Source of the DNA: Sphingomonas natans
GTDB lineage: Bacteria; Pseudomonadota; Alphaproteobacteria; Sphingomonadales; Sphingomonadaceae
DNA length: 64,000 nucleotides
Reading direction: 5' to 3'
NCBI RefSeq assembly: GCF_030546695.1
Contig: NZ_JAUOTP010000010.1
Span: forward strand, 62,001 to 126,000
The position numbers were made by a program, and so were the translations under genes. The first letter of the stretch is position 1; every line of letters begins with the position of its first letter. Positions 1 through 8,877 of the stretch are shown piece after piece. The notes under the pieces were generated by a model. It did not search any database, had not been told where the DNA came from, and was given only the letters and a program-made list of their open reading frames with translations.

Positions 1-2
1 AC

Positions 3-131
3 CGGATTTTCTGTCACTATCTCGCCGAAACCGAGGATTCGATCCGCGAACATGCGCGGCTCAGCGGCTTTCCCGCATCCCGGATCACGCCCGTTGCGGG
101 CATGATCGGCCCCGAAACGGCGAATGGCTGA
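3..131 (+). CDS. DUF4242-type small protein, C-terminal fragment
   Basis: An open frame enters from the left edge and stops at TGA 129-131, leaving about 42 residues. The visible tail has a CHYLAETED stretch followed by REHARLSGFPASRI and a final acidic/Ala segment. This resembles the end of DUF4242 proteins (small ferredoxin-fold proteins, some described as nickel-binding). It precedes the GlxA-like regulator on the same strand by only about 20 bp, so the two may be co-transcribed. The start lies outside the window, so length and N-terminal motifs cannot be judged. The family call rests on recognising this short tail. Confidence 0.5.
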   Translation, partial: RIFCHYLAETEDSIREHARLSGFPASRITPVAGMIGPETANG

Positions 132-152
132 ACGATGGTGGTGGGGGAATTA

Positions 153-1211
153 ATGCCGCGGGGCGAACGCGTTCTCGATGTCACGATCGTGATGTTCGAA
201 GGCGGGCTTTCGTCGACCGCGGTCATGCCGACCGAGATCTTCCATTCGGCCGGGCATCTGTGGAACCTGCTGATGGAGGAGCCGGCGCGGCCGCGCTTCC
301 GCGTCAGGACCGTCTCGGTCGATGGCCGCCCGGTGCGGACGCCCTACGGCTTCGCGATGCTGCCCGAATGCGGGATCGGCGATGTCGATCAGTGCGACAT
401 CGTCATCGTGCCGACCTCGGGCCTCGATCTGGATCTCAAGCTCGTCGAGAATAGCGCGATCCTGCCGTGGCTGCGGCGGCTGCACGCGCAGGGCGCCTAT
501 GTCGTCGGCGTCTGCATGGGCGCCGCGTATCTCGCCGCCGCGGGCCTGCTCGACGGCCGGATCGCGACGACGCACTGGGCGGCTTGTCCCGATCTCGCTG
601 CGCGCTTCCCGGAGGTGATCTGGCGGCCGGAGCTGTTCGTGACCGAGGATCAGCGCCTGTTGTGCAGCGGCGGGGTCGGCGCCGCGATCGACATCAGCCT
701 GTATCTCGTCGCCAAATTTTGCGGGCACGAGGTGGCGGTGCAGACCGCCAAGGCCTTGCTGCTGCCGATGCCGCGGCTGATGCAGTCCGGCTATGCGGTG
801 CTGCCCGTGTCGAAGGCGCATGACGATCCGCAGATCCGCGCCGTGGAAGCCTATCTGCTTGAACATTTCCGGGAGGACGTCTCGACCGAGCTGCTCGCCG
901 AGCGCGCCGCGCTGGGCGAACGGACGTTCGTGCGCCGCTTCAAGGCGGCAACGGGGCGGCTGCCCGCCGCTTATCTCCAGTCGCTGCGGATCGAGGCGGC
1001 GAAGGTCATGCTGGAGCATGAGAGCCGCGCGGTCGGGCTGATCAGCGAGGCGGTCGGCTATAGCGATCTCGGCTTCTTCCGGACCCTGTTCAAGCGAACG
1101 ACCGGCATGACGCCGGGCCAATATCGCGCGCAGTTCGGCCCGATCAGCGTGCGCGGCCACGCGCCGCCCTCGCTCCATCTGGCGCTGCCGGAGCCTCTCG
1201 CCCGCTGCTGA
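153..1211 (+). CDS. GlxA family AraC-type transcriptional regulator
   Basis: Transcription factor with an N-terminal DJ-1/PfpI-like (class I glutamine-amidotransferase fold) domain and a C-terminal AraC double helix-turn-helix. The nucleophile-elbow motif VCMGA has its Cys near residue 121 and is followed by a THW motif typical of the GlxA group. The C-terminal third carries LAERAALGERTFVRRFK and an IAxxVGYSDLGFFRTLFK-like second HTH. An ATG at 135 is also in frame, but the ATG at 153 has a GGGGG Shine-Dalgarno stretch about 6 bp upstream and is preferred, giving 352 aa. Such proteins usually activate catabolic operons; the effector and targets cannot be read here. The next gene, 37 bp downstream, encodes a PEP-CTERM protein. 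Confidence 0.85.
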   Translation: MPRGERVLDVTIVMFEGGLSSTAVMPTEIFHSAGHLWNLLMEEPARPRFRVRTVSVDGRPVRTPYGFAMLPECGIGDVDQCDIVIVPTSGLDLDLKLVENSAILPWLRRLHAQGAYVVGVCMGAAYLAAAGLLDGRIATTHWAACPDLAARFPEVIWRPELFVTEDQRLLCSGGVGAAIDISLYLVAKFCGHEVAVQTAKALLLPMPRLMQSGYAVLPVSKAHDDPQIRAVEAYLLEHFREDVSTELLAERAALGERTFVRRFKAATGRLPAAYLQSLRIEAAKVMLEHESRAVGLISEAVGYSDLGFFRTLFKRTTGMTPGQYRAQFGPISVRGHAPPSLHLALPEPLARC

Positions 1212-1248
1212 CGCGGGCGGCTTTTCCCAACCAACGAAGGACAAGACA

Positions 1249-1935
1249 ATGAAGCGACTCTTCGTCGCGGCGTGCTGCGCCGCGTTCCTGGCCGTGCCGG
1301 CCTCCGCCGCCGAGTTGATCCTCGACGGCAGCTTCGAGCTGAACCCCGCCGAGATCGGCGGCTACAGCCACCATGCCGGCGGCGGCTCGTTCGACGGCGG
1401 CCACTGGTACACGACCGGAGTCGACATCCTCCAGGTCGACCGCGGCTATATGAGCGGCACCGGGCCATCCCTGGTCTTCAATGCGCAGGATGGCCGCAAC
1501 TCGCTCGATCTGACCGGCACCGGTAACTCCAGCCCCGCCGATGGCGTCTATCAGGACATTTCGACGACGATCGGCGAGGTTTACACGCTCAGCTTCTTCG
1601 TTGGCCGCGTGATCGCGAGCGGCAGCGTCTCCTCCGATTACCGGTCCGCCGCGACATTGCGCCTGTCGATCGACGGCGGACCGCTGACCGAGTTCGTCAA
1701 CGACGACGGCACCGACAATGGCATCGTCTGGAAGCGCTTCAGCCTGCCCGTCACCGCCACCCGCGCGACGACGCGGATCGCCTTCCTGAACGGCGAGGGC
1801 AACGATTATCTCGGGCTTGATACAGTGAGTTTCGCCTCCGCCGCGCCCGAGCCCGTCAACTGGGCGGCGATGGTGCTGGGCCTCGGCCTCGTCGGCACGA
1901 AGCTGCGCGCCCGTCCCCGCCCCGCGCGGGCCTGA
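1249..1935 (+). CDS. PEP-CTERM (PEPxxWA) sorting-domain protein
   Basis: Secreted 228-aa protein. It has a basic N-terminus and hydrophobic signal peptide ending around AASAA, then a beta-rich domain starting LILDGSFE, which resembles the choice-of-anchor C/DUF642-like group of PEP-CTERM proteins. The C-terminus carries the sorting signal: PEPVNWA at about residue 202, a hydrophobic stretch, and an Arg-rich tail. Such tails are thought to be processed by exosortase/archaeosortase-type enzymes and to deliver the protein to the cell surface or exopolysaccharide; no exosortase gene is in this window. AAGGA lies upstream of the ATG. Its ligand or role is unknown. Confidence 0.8.
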   Translation: MKRLFVAACCAAFLAVPASAAELILDGSFELNPAEIGGYSHHAGGGSFDGGHWYTTGVDILQVDRGYMSGTGPSLVFNAQDGRNSLDLTGTGNSSPADGVYQDISTTIGEVYTLSFFVGRVIASGSVSSDYRSAATLRLSIDGGPLTEFVNDDGTDNGIVWKRFSLPVTATRATTRIAFLNGEGNDYLGLDTVSFASAAPEPVNWAAMVLGLGLVGTKLRARPRPARA

Positions 1936-1985
1936 TCCCATACCGCCGGGCGGGCGGCTCCCGCCCTTATACCAAGGAGTGAACA

Positions 1986-2309
1986 ATGCTCGATCTACTT
2001 GCCTTCGCCGCGCTCGCGGCCTCGTCCCGCCTGACGCTCACCGATGTCCGGCAACTCAGCCGGCCCGTTCCTTATGCCGATCTCGATCTGTCGACGGCAT
2101 TGGATCGCGAAACGCTCCAGCGTCGCGTCCGCGACACCGCGAACCTGATCTGCCGCGATCTTGCCTTCGGCCAGGCGCTGCCGTCAGGCGAGGAATATCA
2201 CTGCCGTTCCGAGGCGATGGCGAGCGCGCGCCCGCAAGTGACCCGGGTCCTCGCAGATTATCGCGGCGGGCCGGAAACGGAAGACGTGATCCTTCTCGCG
2301 CAGAAATGA
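1986..2309 (+). CDS. UrcA family protein
   Basis: Small exported-type protein of 107 aa with a short hydrophobic start. The central motif VPYADLDLSTALDRETLQRRVRD is followed by two Cys residues that may form a disulfide. This pattern (V-x-Y-x-DLDLST ... L..R) is the hallmark of the UrcA family, common in sphingomonads and named in Erythrobacter/Sphingomonas work; its biochemical role is unknown. A strong AAGGAG precedes the ATG by about 6 bp. It follows the PEP-CTERM gene by 50 bp on the same strand and may be co-transcribed with it. Confidence 0.8.
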   Translation: MLDLLAFAALAASSRLTLTDVRQLSRPVPYADLDLSTALDRETLQRRVRDTANLICRDLAFGQALPSGEEYHCRSEAMASARPQVTRVLADYRGGPETEDVILLAQK

Positions 2310-2365
2310 TCGACGGACTGCCGACCGCCGGCCTTCGCTCGCCAGGGCGGCGGCCGGCGAGAGTG

Positions 2366-2767
2366 TCAGCCGCCGGCGATCCGACTGCGGAACCAGTCCG
2401 CCAATTCCTCCTCGGCTAGCTCACCTGCGGCAAGCGAGAGCACGGTCGCAATGGCATCCGCCGGATCGAAGACAAGGCGTTGATGATTGACGACGAGAAA
2501 GAGACGCGCGAGCACCCACGCGGTCCGCTTGTTTCCGTCCACGAACGGGTGATTGCGGGCGATGCCATAGGCATAAGCAGCCGCCAGCGCGGCCGGATCA
2601 TCTTCGCCGTAGGCCCAACGATTGATCGGCCGGGCAAGGGCGGATTCAAGCAAACCGTGATCCCGTACGCCCGAACCGCCGCCATGCTCGGCGAGCTGTC
2701 GATCGTGAATGGCAAGAGCATCGGCAGCGTCGAGCCAGACCGGCTCGATGCGCTCGGGCTCGGTCAC
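2366..2767 (-). CDS. doc: Fic/Doc family toxin (death-on-curing protein)
   Basis: 133-aa protein with the single conserved core HPFVDGNKRTA at about residues 72-82, the Fic/Doc active-site loop. Fic proteins transfer AMP or phosphate using the core His. Doc phosphorylates EF-Tu, and the short size plus the Arg-Thr-Ala ending fit Doc better than AMPylating Fic enzymes. The start overlaps the end of the upstream AbrB-like gene by 4 bp (ATGA), the standard antitoxin-first type II toxin-antitoxin layout with translational coupling. The core motif is intact, so the toxin appears potentially active. Exact target is inferred from family only. Confidence 0.85.
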   Translation of the reverse strand: MTEPERIEPVWLDAADALAIHDRQLAEHGGGSGVRDHGLLESALARPINRWAYGEDDPAALAAAYAYGIARNHPFVDGNKRTAWVLARLFLVVNHQRLVFDPADAIATVLSLAAGELAEEELADWFRSRIAGG

Positions 2768-2991
2768 TGGGCCAGAACGCGCAATATATCGCGATCTTCA
2801 CGCATGATCGCTTCGGCCGCCGCCATCTTCGTCTCGAAATTGGGATCGGACGCTGTCAAACGCACCCCATCCGGCGCTTCGCTGGCATATAGGCTATCGC
2901 CCAGGCCGACCCGGAGGCGCGCCAACAATTCCTTCGGCAGAACGATGCCCGTCGAGTTACCGATCTTCACGAGTTTTAGCGGCATGTTCAT
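2764..2991 (-). CDS. AbrB/MazE/SpoVT-type antitoxin
   Basis: 75-aa protein beginning MNMPLKLVKIGNSTGIVLPKELL, the swapped-hairpin AbrB DNA-binding domain (residues 1-45), followed by an acidic helical tail that would bind the Doc toxin. A GTG at 3009 is also in frame, but the ATG at 2991 begins exactly at the domain. It also leaves a perfect 12-bp palindrome (2996-3007) just upstream as a likely autoregulatory operator. The gene ends with a 4-bp overlap into doc. The pairing of an AbrB-fold antitoxin with Doc is common in proteobacterial chromosomes, and such modules are often mobile. Confidence 0.85.
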   Translation of the reverse strand: MNMPLKLVKIGNSTGIVLPKELLARLRVGLGDSLYASEAPDGVRLTASDPNFETKMAAAEAIMREDRDILRVLAQ

Positions 2992-2995
2992 ACGA

Positions 2996-3007
2996 GCGTT
3001 ATAACGC
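2996..3007. promoter_or_regulatory. Palindromic operator candidate of the toxin-antitoxin operon
   Basis: GCGTTATAACGC is a perfect 12-bp palindrome lying 5 bp upstream of the preferred antitoxin ATG. AbrB/MazE antitoxins bind short palindromes over their own promoter, so this is a candidate autoregulatory site. Position and symmetry are seen directly; function is inferred. Confidence 0.45.
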
Positions 3008-3119
3008 ACTTCGCCGTCACGAGCAACGCGACTCCGGCCAAACCAGTCGGGAATGGACGAATACAGGAAGAGCGCCGGCTCCCGCCGACGCCCTCTCCGT
3101 CACCAAATCAAGCTGAAGC

Positions 3120-5435
3120 CTACGCCTGCTCGGCAGTCTTCTTGGCGCGACCACCCTTCTTGGGCTTCTTCGGCGCGGCCGACACGATCTCGAACGCAAG
3201 CGCGCCCTCCTTCATGTGGACCTTCACCTCGCCACCATGGACGAGCTTGCCGAACAGCAGTTCCTCGGCGAGCGGCTGCTTGATCTTCTCCTGGATCAGG
3301 CGACCCATCGGCCGCGCGCCATAGAGCTTGTCGTAGCCGCGCTCGGTAAGCCATGCCTTGGCGGGCTCGTCGAGGCTGATATGCACGTCGCGATCCGCCA
3401 GCTGCAGCTCGAGCTGCAGAATGAACTTCTCGACGACGCGGCCGATGACCGGCGTCGGCAAATAGTCGAACGGCACGATCGCATCGAGGCGGTTGCGGAA
3501 TTCGGGGGTGAAGAGCTTCTTCACCGCCTCCTCCTGCACATCCTCGCGGCTGCTCGCGCCGAAGCCGATCGACTCCTTGGCCATGTCGGAGGCGCCCGCA
3601 TTGGTCGTCATGATCAGGATGACGTTGCGGAAATCGACCGTCTTGCCGTGGTGATCGGTCAGCTTCCCGTTATCCATCACCTGCAGCAGGATGTTGAACA
3701 GATCGGGATGCGCCTTCTCGATCTCGTCGAGCAGCAGCACGCAATGCGGCTGCTGGTCGACCGCGTCGGTCAGCAGCCCGCCCTGATCGTAGCCGACATA
3801 GCCCGGGGGCGCGCCGATCAGCCGGCTGATCGAATGCCGCTCCATATATTCGCTCATGTCGAAACGCTGGAGCGGGATGCCCATGATCGAGGCGAGCTGG
3901 CGCGCGACCTCAGTCTTGCCGACGCCGGTCGGGCCGGAGAACAGATAATTGCCGATCGGCTTGTCCGGATCTCGCAGGCCCGCACGGCTCAGCTTGATCG
4001 CCGACGACAGCACCTCGATCGCCTTGTCCTGCCCGAACACGACGCGCTTCAGATCGGTATCGAGGCTGGCGAGCGCGCGCGTGTCGTCGGTCGAGACCGA
4101 TTTCGGCGGGATGCGCGCCATCGTCGCGATGACCTGCTCGATCTCCTTGGCGGTGATCACCTTCTTCCGCTTGGAGGGCACGACCAGCATCTGCATCGCG
4201 CCGACCTCGTCGATCACGTCGATCGCCTTGTCGGGCAGCTTGCGATCGTTGATGTAGCGCGCCGAAAGCTCGACCGCCGACTTGATCGCCTCGGGCGTGT
4301 AGCGCACCGAATGGTGCTGCTCGAACGCCGAGCGCAGCCCGGTGATGATCTTGATCGTGTCCTCGATCGTCGGCTCGTTCACGTCGATCTTCTGGAAGCG
4401 CCGGAGCAGCGCCCGGTCCTTCTCGAAATGATTGCGGAACTCTTTGTAGGTGGTCGATCCGATGCAGCGGATCGTGCCGCCCGACAGAGCCGGCTTGAGC
4501 AGGTTGGACGCATCCATCGCCCCGCCCGAAGTGGCGCCCGCGCCGATCACGGTGTGGATCTCGTCGATGAAGAGCACGGCATGCGGCATCTTCTCGAGCT
4601 CGTTGACGACCTGCTTCAGCCGCTCCTCGAAATCGCCGCGATAGCGTGTGCCCGCGAGCAACGCGCCCATATCGAGCGAGTAGATCACCGCCGGCAGCAG
4701 CACGTCGGGCACCTGGCCCTCGATGATCTTGCGCGCGAGGCCCTCAGCGATCGCCGTCTTGCCGACGCCCGGATCGCCCACATAGAGCGGGTTATTCTTC
4801 GAGCGGCGGCACAGGATCTGCACCGTGCGATCCACCTCGGCGGTGCGGCCGATCAGCGGATCGACGCGGCCGTCCTTGGCCTTCTCGTTGAGGTTGACGC
4901 AGAATTGCTTGAGCGCGCTCTCGCCCTTCTGCTTGCCCTCGGATTTCTGCGCCTTCTCGTCCTCGCCCTTCACCTCGCGATTCTCCGTGGGCTGACCGGC
5001 CTTGCCGACGCCGTGACTGAGGAAGCTCACCGCATCGAGGCGGCTCATATCCTGCTGCTGCAGGAAATAGACGGCATAGCTCTCGCGCTCCGAGAAGAGC
5101 GCGACGAGCACGTTGGCGCCCGTCACCTCCTCGCGGCCCGAGGACTGGACATGGAGGATCGCGCGCTGGACAACGCGCTGGAAGCCGCTGGTCGGCGACG
5201 GATCGGCATTGCCCTGCGTCTTCAGGGCATCCAGTTCGGTGTCGAGATAGGTCGTCACGGCGGTCTTGAGATCGCCGAGCTCGACCCCGCAGGCGCTCAT
5301 GACCTTGGCGGCATGCTCGTCGCCGATCAACGCGAGCAGAAGATGCTCGAGCGTCGCATATTCGTGGTGGCGGGAAGAGGCAGCGGTCAGCGCGTTATGC
5401 AGCGTCTGCTCGAGCTCGCGGGCAAAGGATGGCAT
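3120..5435 (-). CDS. clpA: ATP-dependent Clp protease ATP-binding subunit ClpA
   Basis: 771-aa AAA+ unfoldase that feeds substrates to ClpP. It has the ClpN repeat domain (residues 1-145), a Lys/Glu-rich linker (about 150-172), a first AAA domain with Walker A GDPGVGKT near residue 220 and Walker B LFIDEIH, and a second AAA domain with Walker A GPTGVGKT near residue 500. The C-terminus is a basic Pro-Lys-Gly-rich tail. No coiled-coil M domain is present, which separates it from ClpB. The length matches ClpA. In many alphaproteobacteria clpS sits just upstream; here only about 120 bp separate clpA from a DUF1192 gene and no clpS is visible. Confidence 0.97.
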   Translation of the reverse strand: MPSFARELEQTLHNALTAASSRHHEYATLEHLLLALIGDEHAAKVMSACGVELGDLKTAVTTYLDTELDALKTQGNADPSPTSGFQRVVQRAILHVQSSGREEVTGANVLVALFSERESYAVYFLQQQDMSRLDAVSFLSHGVGKAGQPTENREVKGEDEKAQKSEGKQKGESALKQFCVNLNEKAKDGRVDPLIGRTAEVDRTVQILCRRSKNNPLYVGDPGVGKTAIAEGLARKIIEGQVPDVLLPAVIYSLDMGALLAGTRYRGDFEERLKQVVNELEKMPHAVLFIDEIHTVIGAGATSGGAMDASNLLKPALSGGTIRCIGSTTYKEFRNHFEKDRALLRRFQKIDVNEPTIEDTIKIITGLRSAFEQHHSVRYTPEAIKSAVELSARYINDRKLPDKAIDVIDEVGAMQMLVVPSKRKKVITAKEIEQVIATMARIPPKSVSTDDTRALASLDTDLKRVVFGQDKAIEVLSSAIKLSRAGLRDPDKPIGNYLFSGPTGVGKTEVARQLASIMGIPLQRFDMSEYMERHSISRLIGAPPGYVGYDQGGLLTDAVDQQPHCVLLLDEIEKAHPDLFNILLQVMDNGKLTDHHGKTVDFRNVILIMTTNAGASDMAKESIGFGASSREDVQEEAVKKLFTPEFRNRLDAIVPFDYLPTPVIGRVVEKFILQLELQLADRDVHISLDEPAKAWLTERGYDKLYGARPMGRLIQEKIKQPLAEELLFGKLVHGGEVKVHMKEGALAFEIVSAAPKKPKKGGRAKKTAEQA

Positions 5436-5559
5436 GGTTCAGCTTACTCCTGGCAGCGGCCGAAGAACGGCCCTGCGACCATCCTCATGTCGTGATGCTG
5501 ATCCCGCCGATCAAGCCGGGGCCCTTTGCGGGCTTCCCATCCGAAAGCGGGACCCGCCT

Positions 5560-5757
5560 TCATCGTTTGAATAGGCCTTCGGCACTTGCACGATGGTTAA
5601 CGGCGAATGCGATCTTGCCGCGGGTCCGTTCGATCTCGCCTTCCAGCGTCGCGATCCGGGCGTGCAGTTCCTCGACGGACAAACTGTCGAGATCCTGCGC
5701 CGAAAGCGCCGCGGCGGGATCGGCTGATTTGCGCGGCAGGATGTCATCGAGATCCAT
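5560..5757 (-). CDS. DUF1192 family protein
   Basis: 65-aa acidic-start protein (MDLDDILPRK...) with a predicted coiled-coil helix containing SVEELHARIATLEGEIERT, the signature of DUF1192. This is a short alphaproteobacterial family of unknown function. It is divergent from the adjacent quinone oxidoreductase gene, an arrangement seen in related genomes. The start at 5757 is the only ATG that gives the family N-terminus. Confidence 0.85.
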   Translation of the reverse strand: MDLDDILPRKSADPAAALSAQDLDSLSVEELHARIATLEGEIERTRGKIAFAVNHRASAEGLFKR

Positions 5758-5829
5758 GGCAGCAACGTTGACCCTCTTCGGACGCCTGTCAATAAAGCCC
5801 GCGACCAACTGCCGGTTCCGGAGAAACAG

Positions 5830-6831
5830 ATGCACGCCTTGCCTCACATGATGAAGGCGCTCGATCCGGAGAAGCCCGGCGGACCCGCGATTCTGGTCCC
5901 CGTCGAGCGCCCCGTGCCGGCTCCGGGACCGGGCGAAATCCTCGTCCGAGTCGCGGCCTCCGGCGTCAATCGGCCCGAGATCATGCAGCGCGAGGGCAAA
6001 TATCCGCCGCCCCCCGGCGCGCCCTCGATCCTCGGCATGGAGCTTGCGGGCCAGGTCGTGGCGGCGGGCGACGCCGCTGGCGAGTCGCTGATCGGCACGA
6101 ACGTCTGCGCGCTTGTCGCGGGCGGTGCGCAGGCCGAATATGCTATCGCGAATGTCGGCCACTGCCTGCCCGTGCCCGAGGCGCTCAGCCTGATCGAGGC
6201 GGCGGCCTTGCCCGAGACTTTGTTTACCGTCTGGCACAATGTCTTTCAGCGGGGCGGCGCGAAAGCGGGAGAGACATTGCTCGTCCACGGCGGCACCAGC
6301 GGCATCGGCACCACCGCGATCCTGCTTGCGAAGCTGTTCGGGATCGAGGTGATCGTCACGGCGGGCAGCGCCGCCAAATGCGCGGCCGCGCTCCGGATCG
6401 GCGCGGATCAAGCGATCGACTACAAGACGGCCGACTTCGTCGAGGAGGTGAAGCGCATCACTGGCGGCCGCGGCGTGAATGTCGTGCTCGACATGGTCGG
6501 CGGCGACTATCTGCCCCGCAACATGAGGTGCCTGGCCGAAGAAGGCCGCCACGTCTCGATCGCGGTGCAGGGCGGGGCGAAGGCGACAATCCCGATCTTC
6601 GAGCTGATGGTCCGCCGCCTGACGCTGACCGGCTCCACGCTCCGCCCCCGCGACACCGCCTTCAAGAGCGCGCTCTGCGCCGACATCCGCGAAAAGGTCT
6701 GGCCCTTCGCCGAGCGCGGCGAACTGCGCCCCGTGATCGACCGCACCTTCCCGCTCGATCGCGCCGCCGATGCGCATGCCCGCGTCGAGGCGGGCGATCA
6801 TGTCGGCAAGGTCGTGCTGACGATGGACTAG
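5830..6831 (+). CDS. NAD(P)H quinone oxidoreductase, PIG3/zinc-binding dehydrogenase family
   Basis: 333-aa medium-chain reductase. An N-terminal GroES-like domain (EILVRVAASGVNRPE) is followed by a Rossmann domain with GGTSGIGTTA near residue 155 for NAD(P)H binding. Zinc-ligand Cys/His residues are absent, as in quinone oxidoreductases of the QOR/PIG3 type. It probably reduces quinones or other electrophiles in the cytoplasm. GGAG about 7 bp upstream supports the ATG at 5830; a second ATG at 5848 is possible. Physiological substrate unknown. Confidence 0.88.
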   Translation: MHALPHMMKALDPEKPGGPAILVPVERPVPAPGPGEILVRVAASGVNRPEIMQREGKYPPPPGAPSILGMELAGQVVAAGDAAGESLIGTNVCALVAGGAQAEYAIANVGHCLPVPEALSLIEAAALPETLFTVWHNVFQRGGAKAGETLLVHGGTSGIGTTAILLAKLFGIEVIVTAGSAAKCAAALRIGADQAIDYKTADFVEEVKRITGGRGVNVVLDMVGGDYLPRNMRCLAEEGRHVSIAVQGGAKATIPIFELMVRRLTLTGSTLRPRDTAFKSALCADIREKVWPFAERGELRPVIDRTFPLDRAADAHARVEAGDHVGKVVLTMD

Positions 6832-6957
6832 GCCGCGCGGTCGGATGCCTGGAGCCGGTAAGCGATGCTCCCAGGCAGCCCGCCGCCGCGCACGATCCGG
6901 CCCGGTGACCACGCCTGCACCCCTCGCCTTGCGCGCGAAAGCCATTAAGCTGGGGTC

Positions 6958-8868
6958 ATGACCAAGACACTCCCGCTCCTCGCCGCTCTGCTCGCCACCA
7001 CCGCCACCGCGCAGACGCCGCCGCGATCCGCGCCTGCCGCGAACGACATCCCGGCTCATTATGTCGAGCCGATCGACGGCTATGATTATGTGAAGCGCGT
7101 CGTCGAGGTGTCGATGCGCGACGGGGTGAAGCTTCACACCGTCATCGTCGTGCCCAAGGGCGCGACGCGCGCGCCGATCCTGCTAACGCGCACGCCCTAT
7201 AATGCCGACAAGCGCGCCGCGCGCAACGTCTCGGGCTCGATGCTCGCGATCCTGCCGCAGGGCGACGACCAGTTCGTCGCGGCGGGCTATATCCGCGTCT
7301 TCCAGGACATACGCGGCAAATATGGCTCGGAGGGGTCCTATGAGATGACCCGCCCCGTGCGCGGCCCGCTCAACCCGACCGACACCGATCATGTGACCGA
7401 CGCGTGGGACACGATCGACTGGCTCGTGAAGAATATCCCCGAGACCAACGGCAAGGTGGGGATGATCGGCTCTTCCTACGAAGGCTTCACCGTCGTCATG
7501 GCATTGCTCGATCCGCATCCCGCGCTGAAGGTCGCGGCACCCGAAAGCCCGATGGTCGATGGTTGGATGGGCGACGACTGGTTCCACCACGGCGCCTATC
7601 GTCAGGGCAGCGACAGCTATTTCGTCGGGCAGGAGAGCAGCCGGAAGGGCGGCGACGAGATCGTCACCTCGAGTGCCGACGATTACGATCTCTACCTGCG
7701 CGCGGGCTCGGCTGGCGACTTCGCCAAGGCGCACAAGCTCGAGCAGTTCGGCATGTGGCGGCGCATGGCCGAGCATCCGCGCTACGACGCTTATTGGCAG
7801 GGCCAGGCGCTCGACACGCTCGTCGCTGCCAAGCCCTCCAACGTGCCGACGATGTGGCTGCAGGGCCTGTGGGACCAGGAGGACATGTATGGCGCGATCC
7901 ATAGCTGGGAGGCGCTGAAGGCCGCGGGGCACGAGGCGAACAATTATCTGGTGATGGGCCCGTGGCGGCACAGCCAGGTCAATTACGACGCAGCGAGCCT
8001 CGGCCCGCTGAAATGGGACGGCGACACCGCGCTGCAGTTTCGCCGCGACGTGCTGCTGCCTTTCTTCGATCAATATCTGAAGGACGGCGCGCCCAAGGCC
8101 GAGACGCCCAAGGTCTTCATCTACAATACGGGCGAGAATCATTGGGATCGCCTGCCGAGCTGGCCGCTCGCCTGCCAGAAGGACTGCCCGGCTCCGCTGA
8201 AGCCGCTCTATCTGAGCGCCGGCAAGAGCCTGTCCTTCGCGGCGCCCACCGTCAAAGGCAGCGACGTCTATGTCTCCGACCCCGCCAAGCCGATCCCGTT
8301 CGTGCCGCGCCCGGTGAAGATGGACGATGCCGATCAGTGGAAGCCGTGGCTCGTCTCCGACCAGCGCAATGTCGGCACGCGGCCCGACGTGCTCGTCTAC
8401 GAAACGCCGAAACTGACCGCGCCCGTCCGTATCTCCGGCGCGGCGATCGCCGATCTGTTCGCGGCGACGACGGGCACCGATGCCGATTGGGTCGTCAAGC
8501 TGATCGACGTCTATCCCGACGAGGTGCCCTCACAGCCCGAGATGGGCGGCTATCAGCTCGCGGTCGCGCTCGATATCTTCCGCGGCCGCTATCGCGAGAG
8601 CTTTGAACATCCGAAGCCGATCCCGGCGGGCAAGCTGCAGGAATATAAGTTCCGGCTGCCGACGACCAACCACGTCTTCCAGCCCGGCCACCGGATCATG
8701 GTGCAGATCCAGTCGAGCCTGTTCCCGCTCTACGATCGCAACCCGCAGACCTATGTGCCCAACATCTTCTTCGCCAAGCCGGCCGACTACAAGGCGCAGA
8801 CGATGACCGTCGCGCATTCGCCCGGCGCCGCGAGCGCGGTGTGGCTGCCGGTCGTGGATGCCAAGTGA
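6958..8868 (+). CDS. CocE/NonD family alpha/beta hydrolase (S15-type)
   Basis: 636-aa exported hydrolase with a signal peptide (MTKTLPLLAALLATTATAQ). It has an alpha/beta-hydrolase domain with nucleophile motif GSSYEG (Ser near residue 173), a His-containing GPWRHS segment, and a C-terminal beta-rich X-Pro-dipeptidyl-peptidase-type domain. The length and layout match alpha-amino-acid ester hydrolases and other CocE/NonD enzymes, which cleave esters or acylate amines in the periplasm. A glutaryl-acylase-like relative cannot be excluded. It converges with the retropepsin gene, the two stops being 10 bp apart. Confidence 0.88.
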   Translation: MTKTLPLLAALLATTATAQTPPRSAPAANDIPAHYVEPIDGYDYVKRVVEVSMRDGVKLHTVIVVPKGATRAPILLTRTPYNADKRAARNVSGSMLAILPQGDDQFVAAGYIRVFQDIRGKYGSEGSYEMTRPVRGPLNPTDTDHVTDAWDTIDWLVKNIPETNGKVGMIGSSYEGFTVVMALLDPHPALKVAAPESPMVDGWMGDDWFHHGAYRQGSDSYFVGQESSRKGGDEIVTSSADDYDLYLRAGSAGDFAKAHKLEQFGMWRRMAEHPRYDAYWQGQALDTLVAAKPSNVPTMWLQGLWDQEDMYGAIHSWEALKAAGHEANNYLVMGPWRHSQVNYDAASLGPLKWDGDTALQFRRDVLLPFFDQYLKDGAPKAETPKVFIYNTGENHWDRLPSWPLACQKDCPAPLKPLYLSAGKSLSFAAPTVKGSDVYVSDPAKPIPFVPRPVKMDDADQWKPWLVSDQRNVGTRPDVLVYETPKLTAPVRISGAAIADLFAATTGTDADWVVKLIDVYPDEVPSQPEMGGYQLAVALDIFRGRYRESFEHPKPIPAGKLQEYKFRLPTTNHVFQPGHRIMVQIQSSLFPLYDRNPQTYVPNIFFAKPADYKAQTMTVAHSPGAASAVWLPVVDAK

Positions 8869-8877
8869 GGGCCGGGA

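Noticed and set aside
2480-3004. Plus-strand frame across the toxin-antitoxin pair
   Set aside because: Antisense; Doc and AbrB motifs are on the minus strand.
3216-5495. Long open frame on the plus strand across clpA
   Set aside because: Antisense to clpA, composed mainly of Arg/Leu/Asp/Ala-rich sequence with no known motif; a high-GC shadow frame.
5436-5559. clpS next to clpA
   Set aside because: The gap to the DUF1192 gene is too short and has no ClpS motif.
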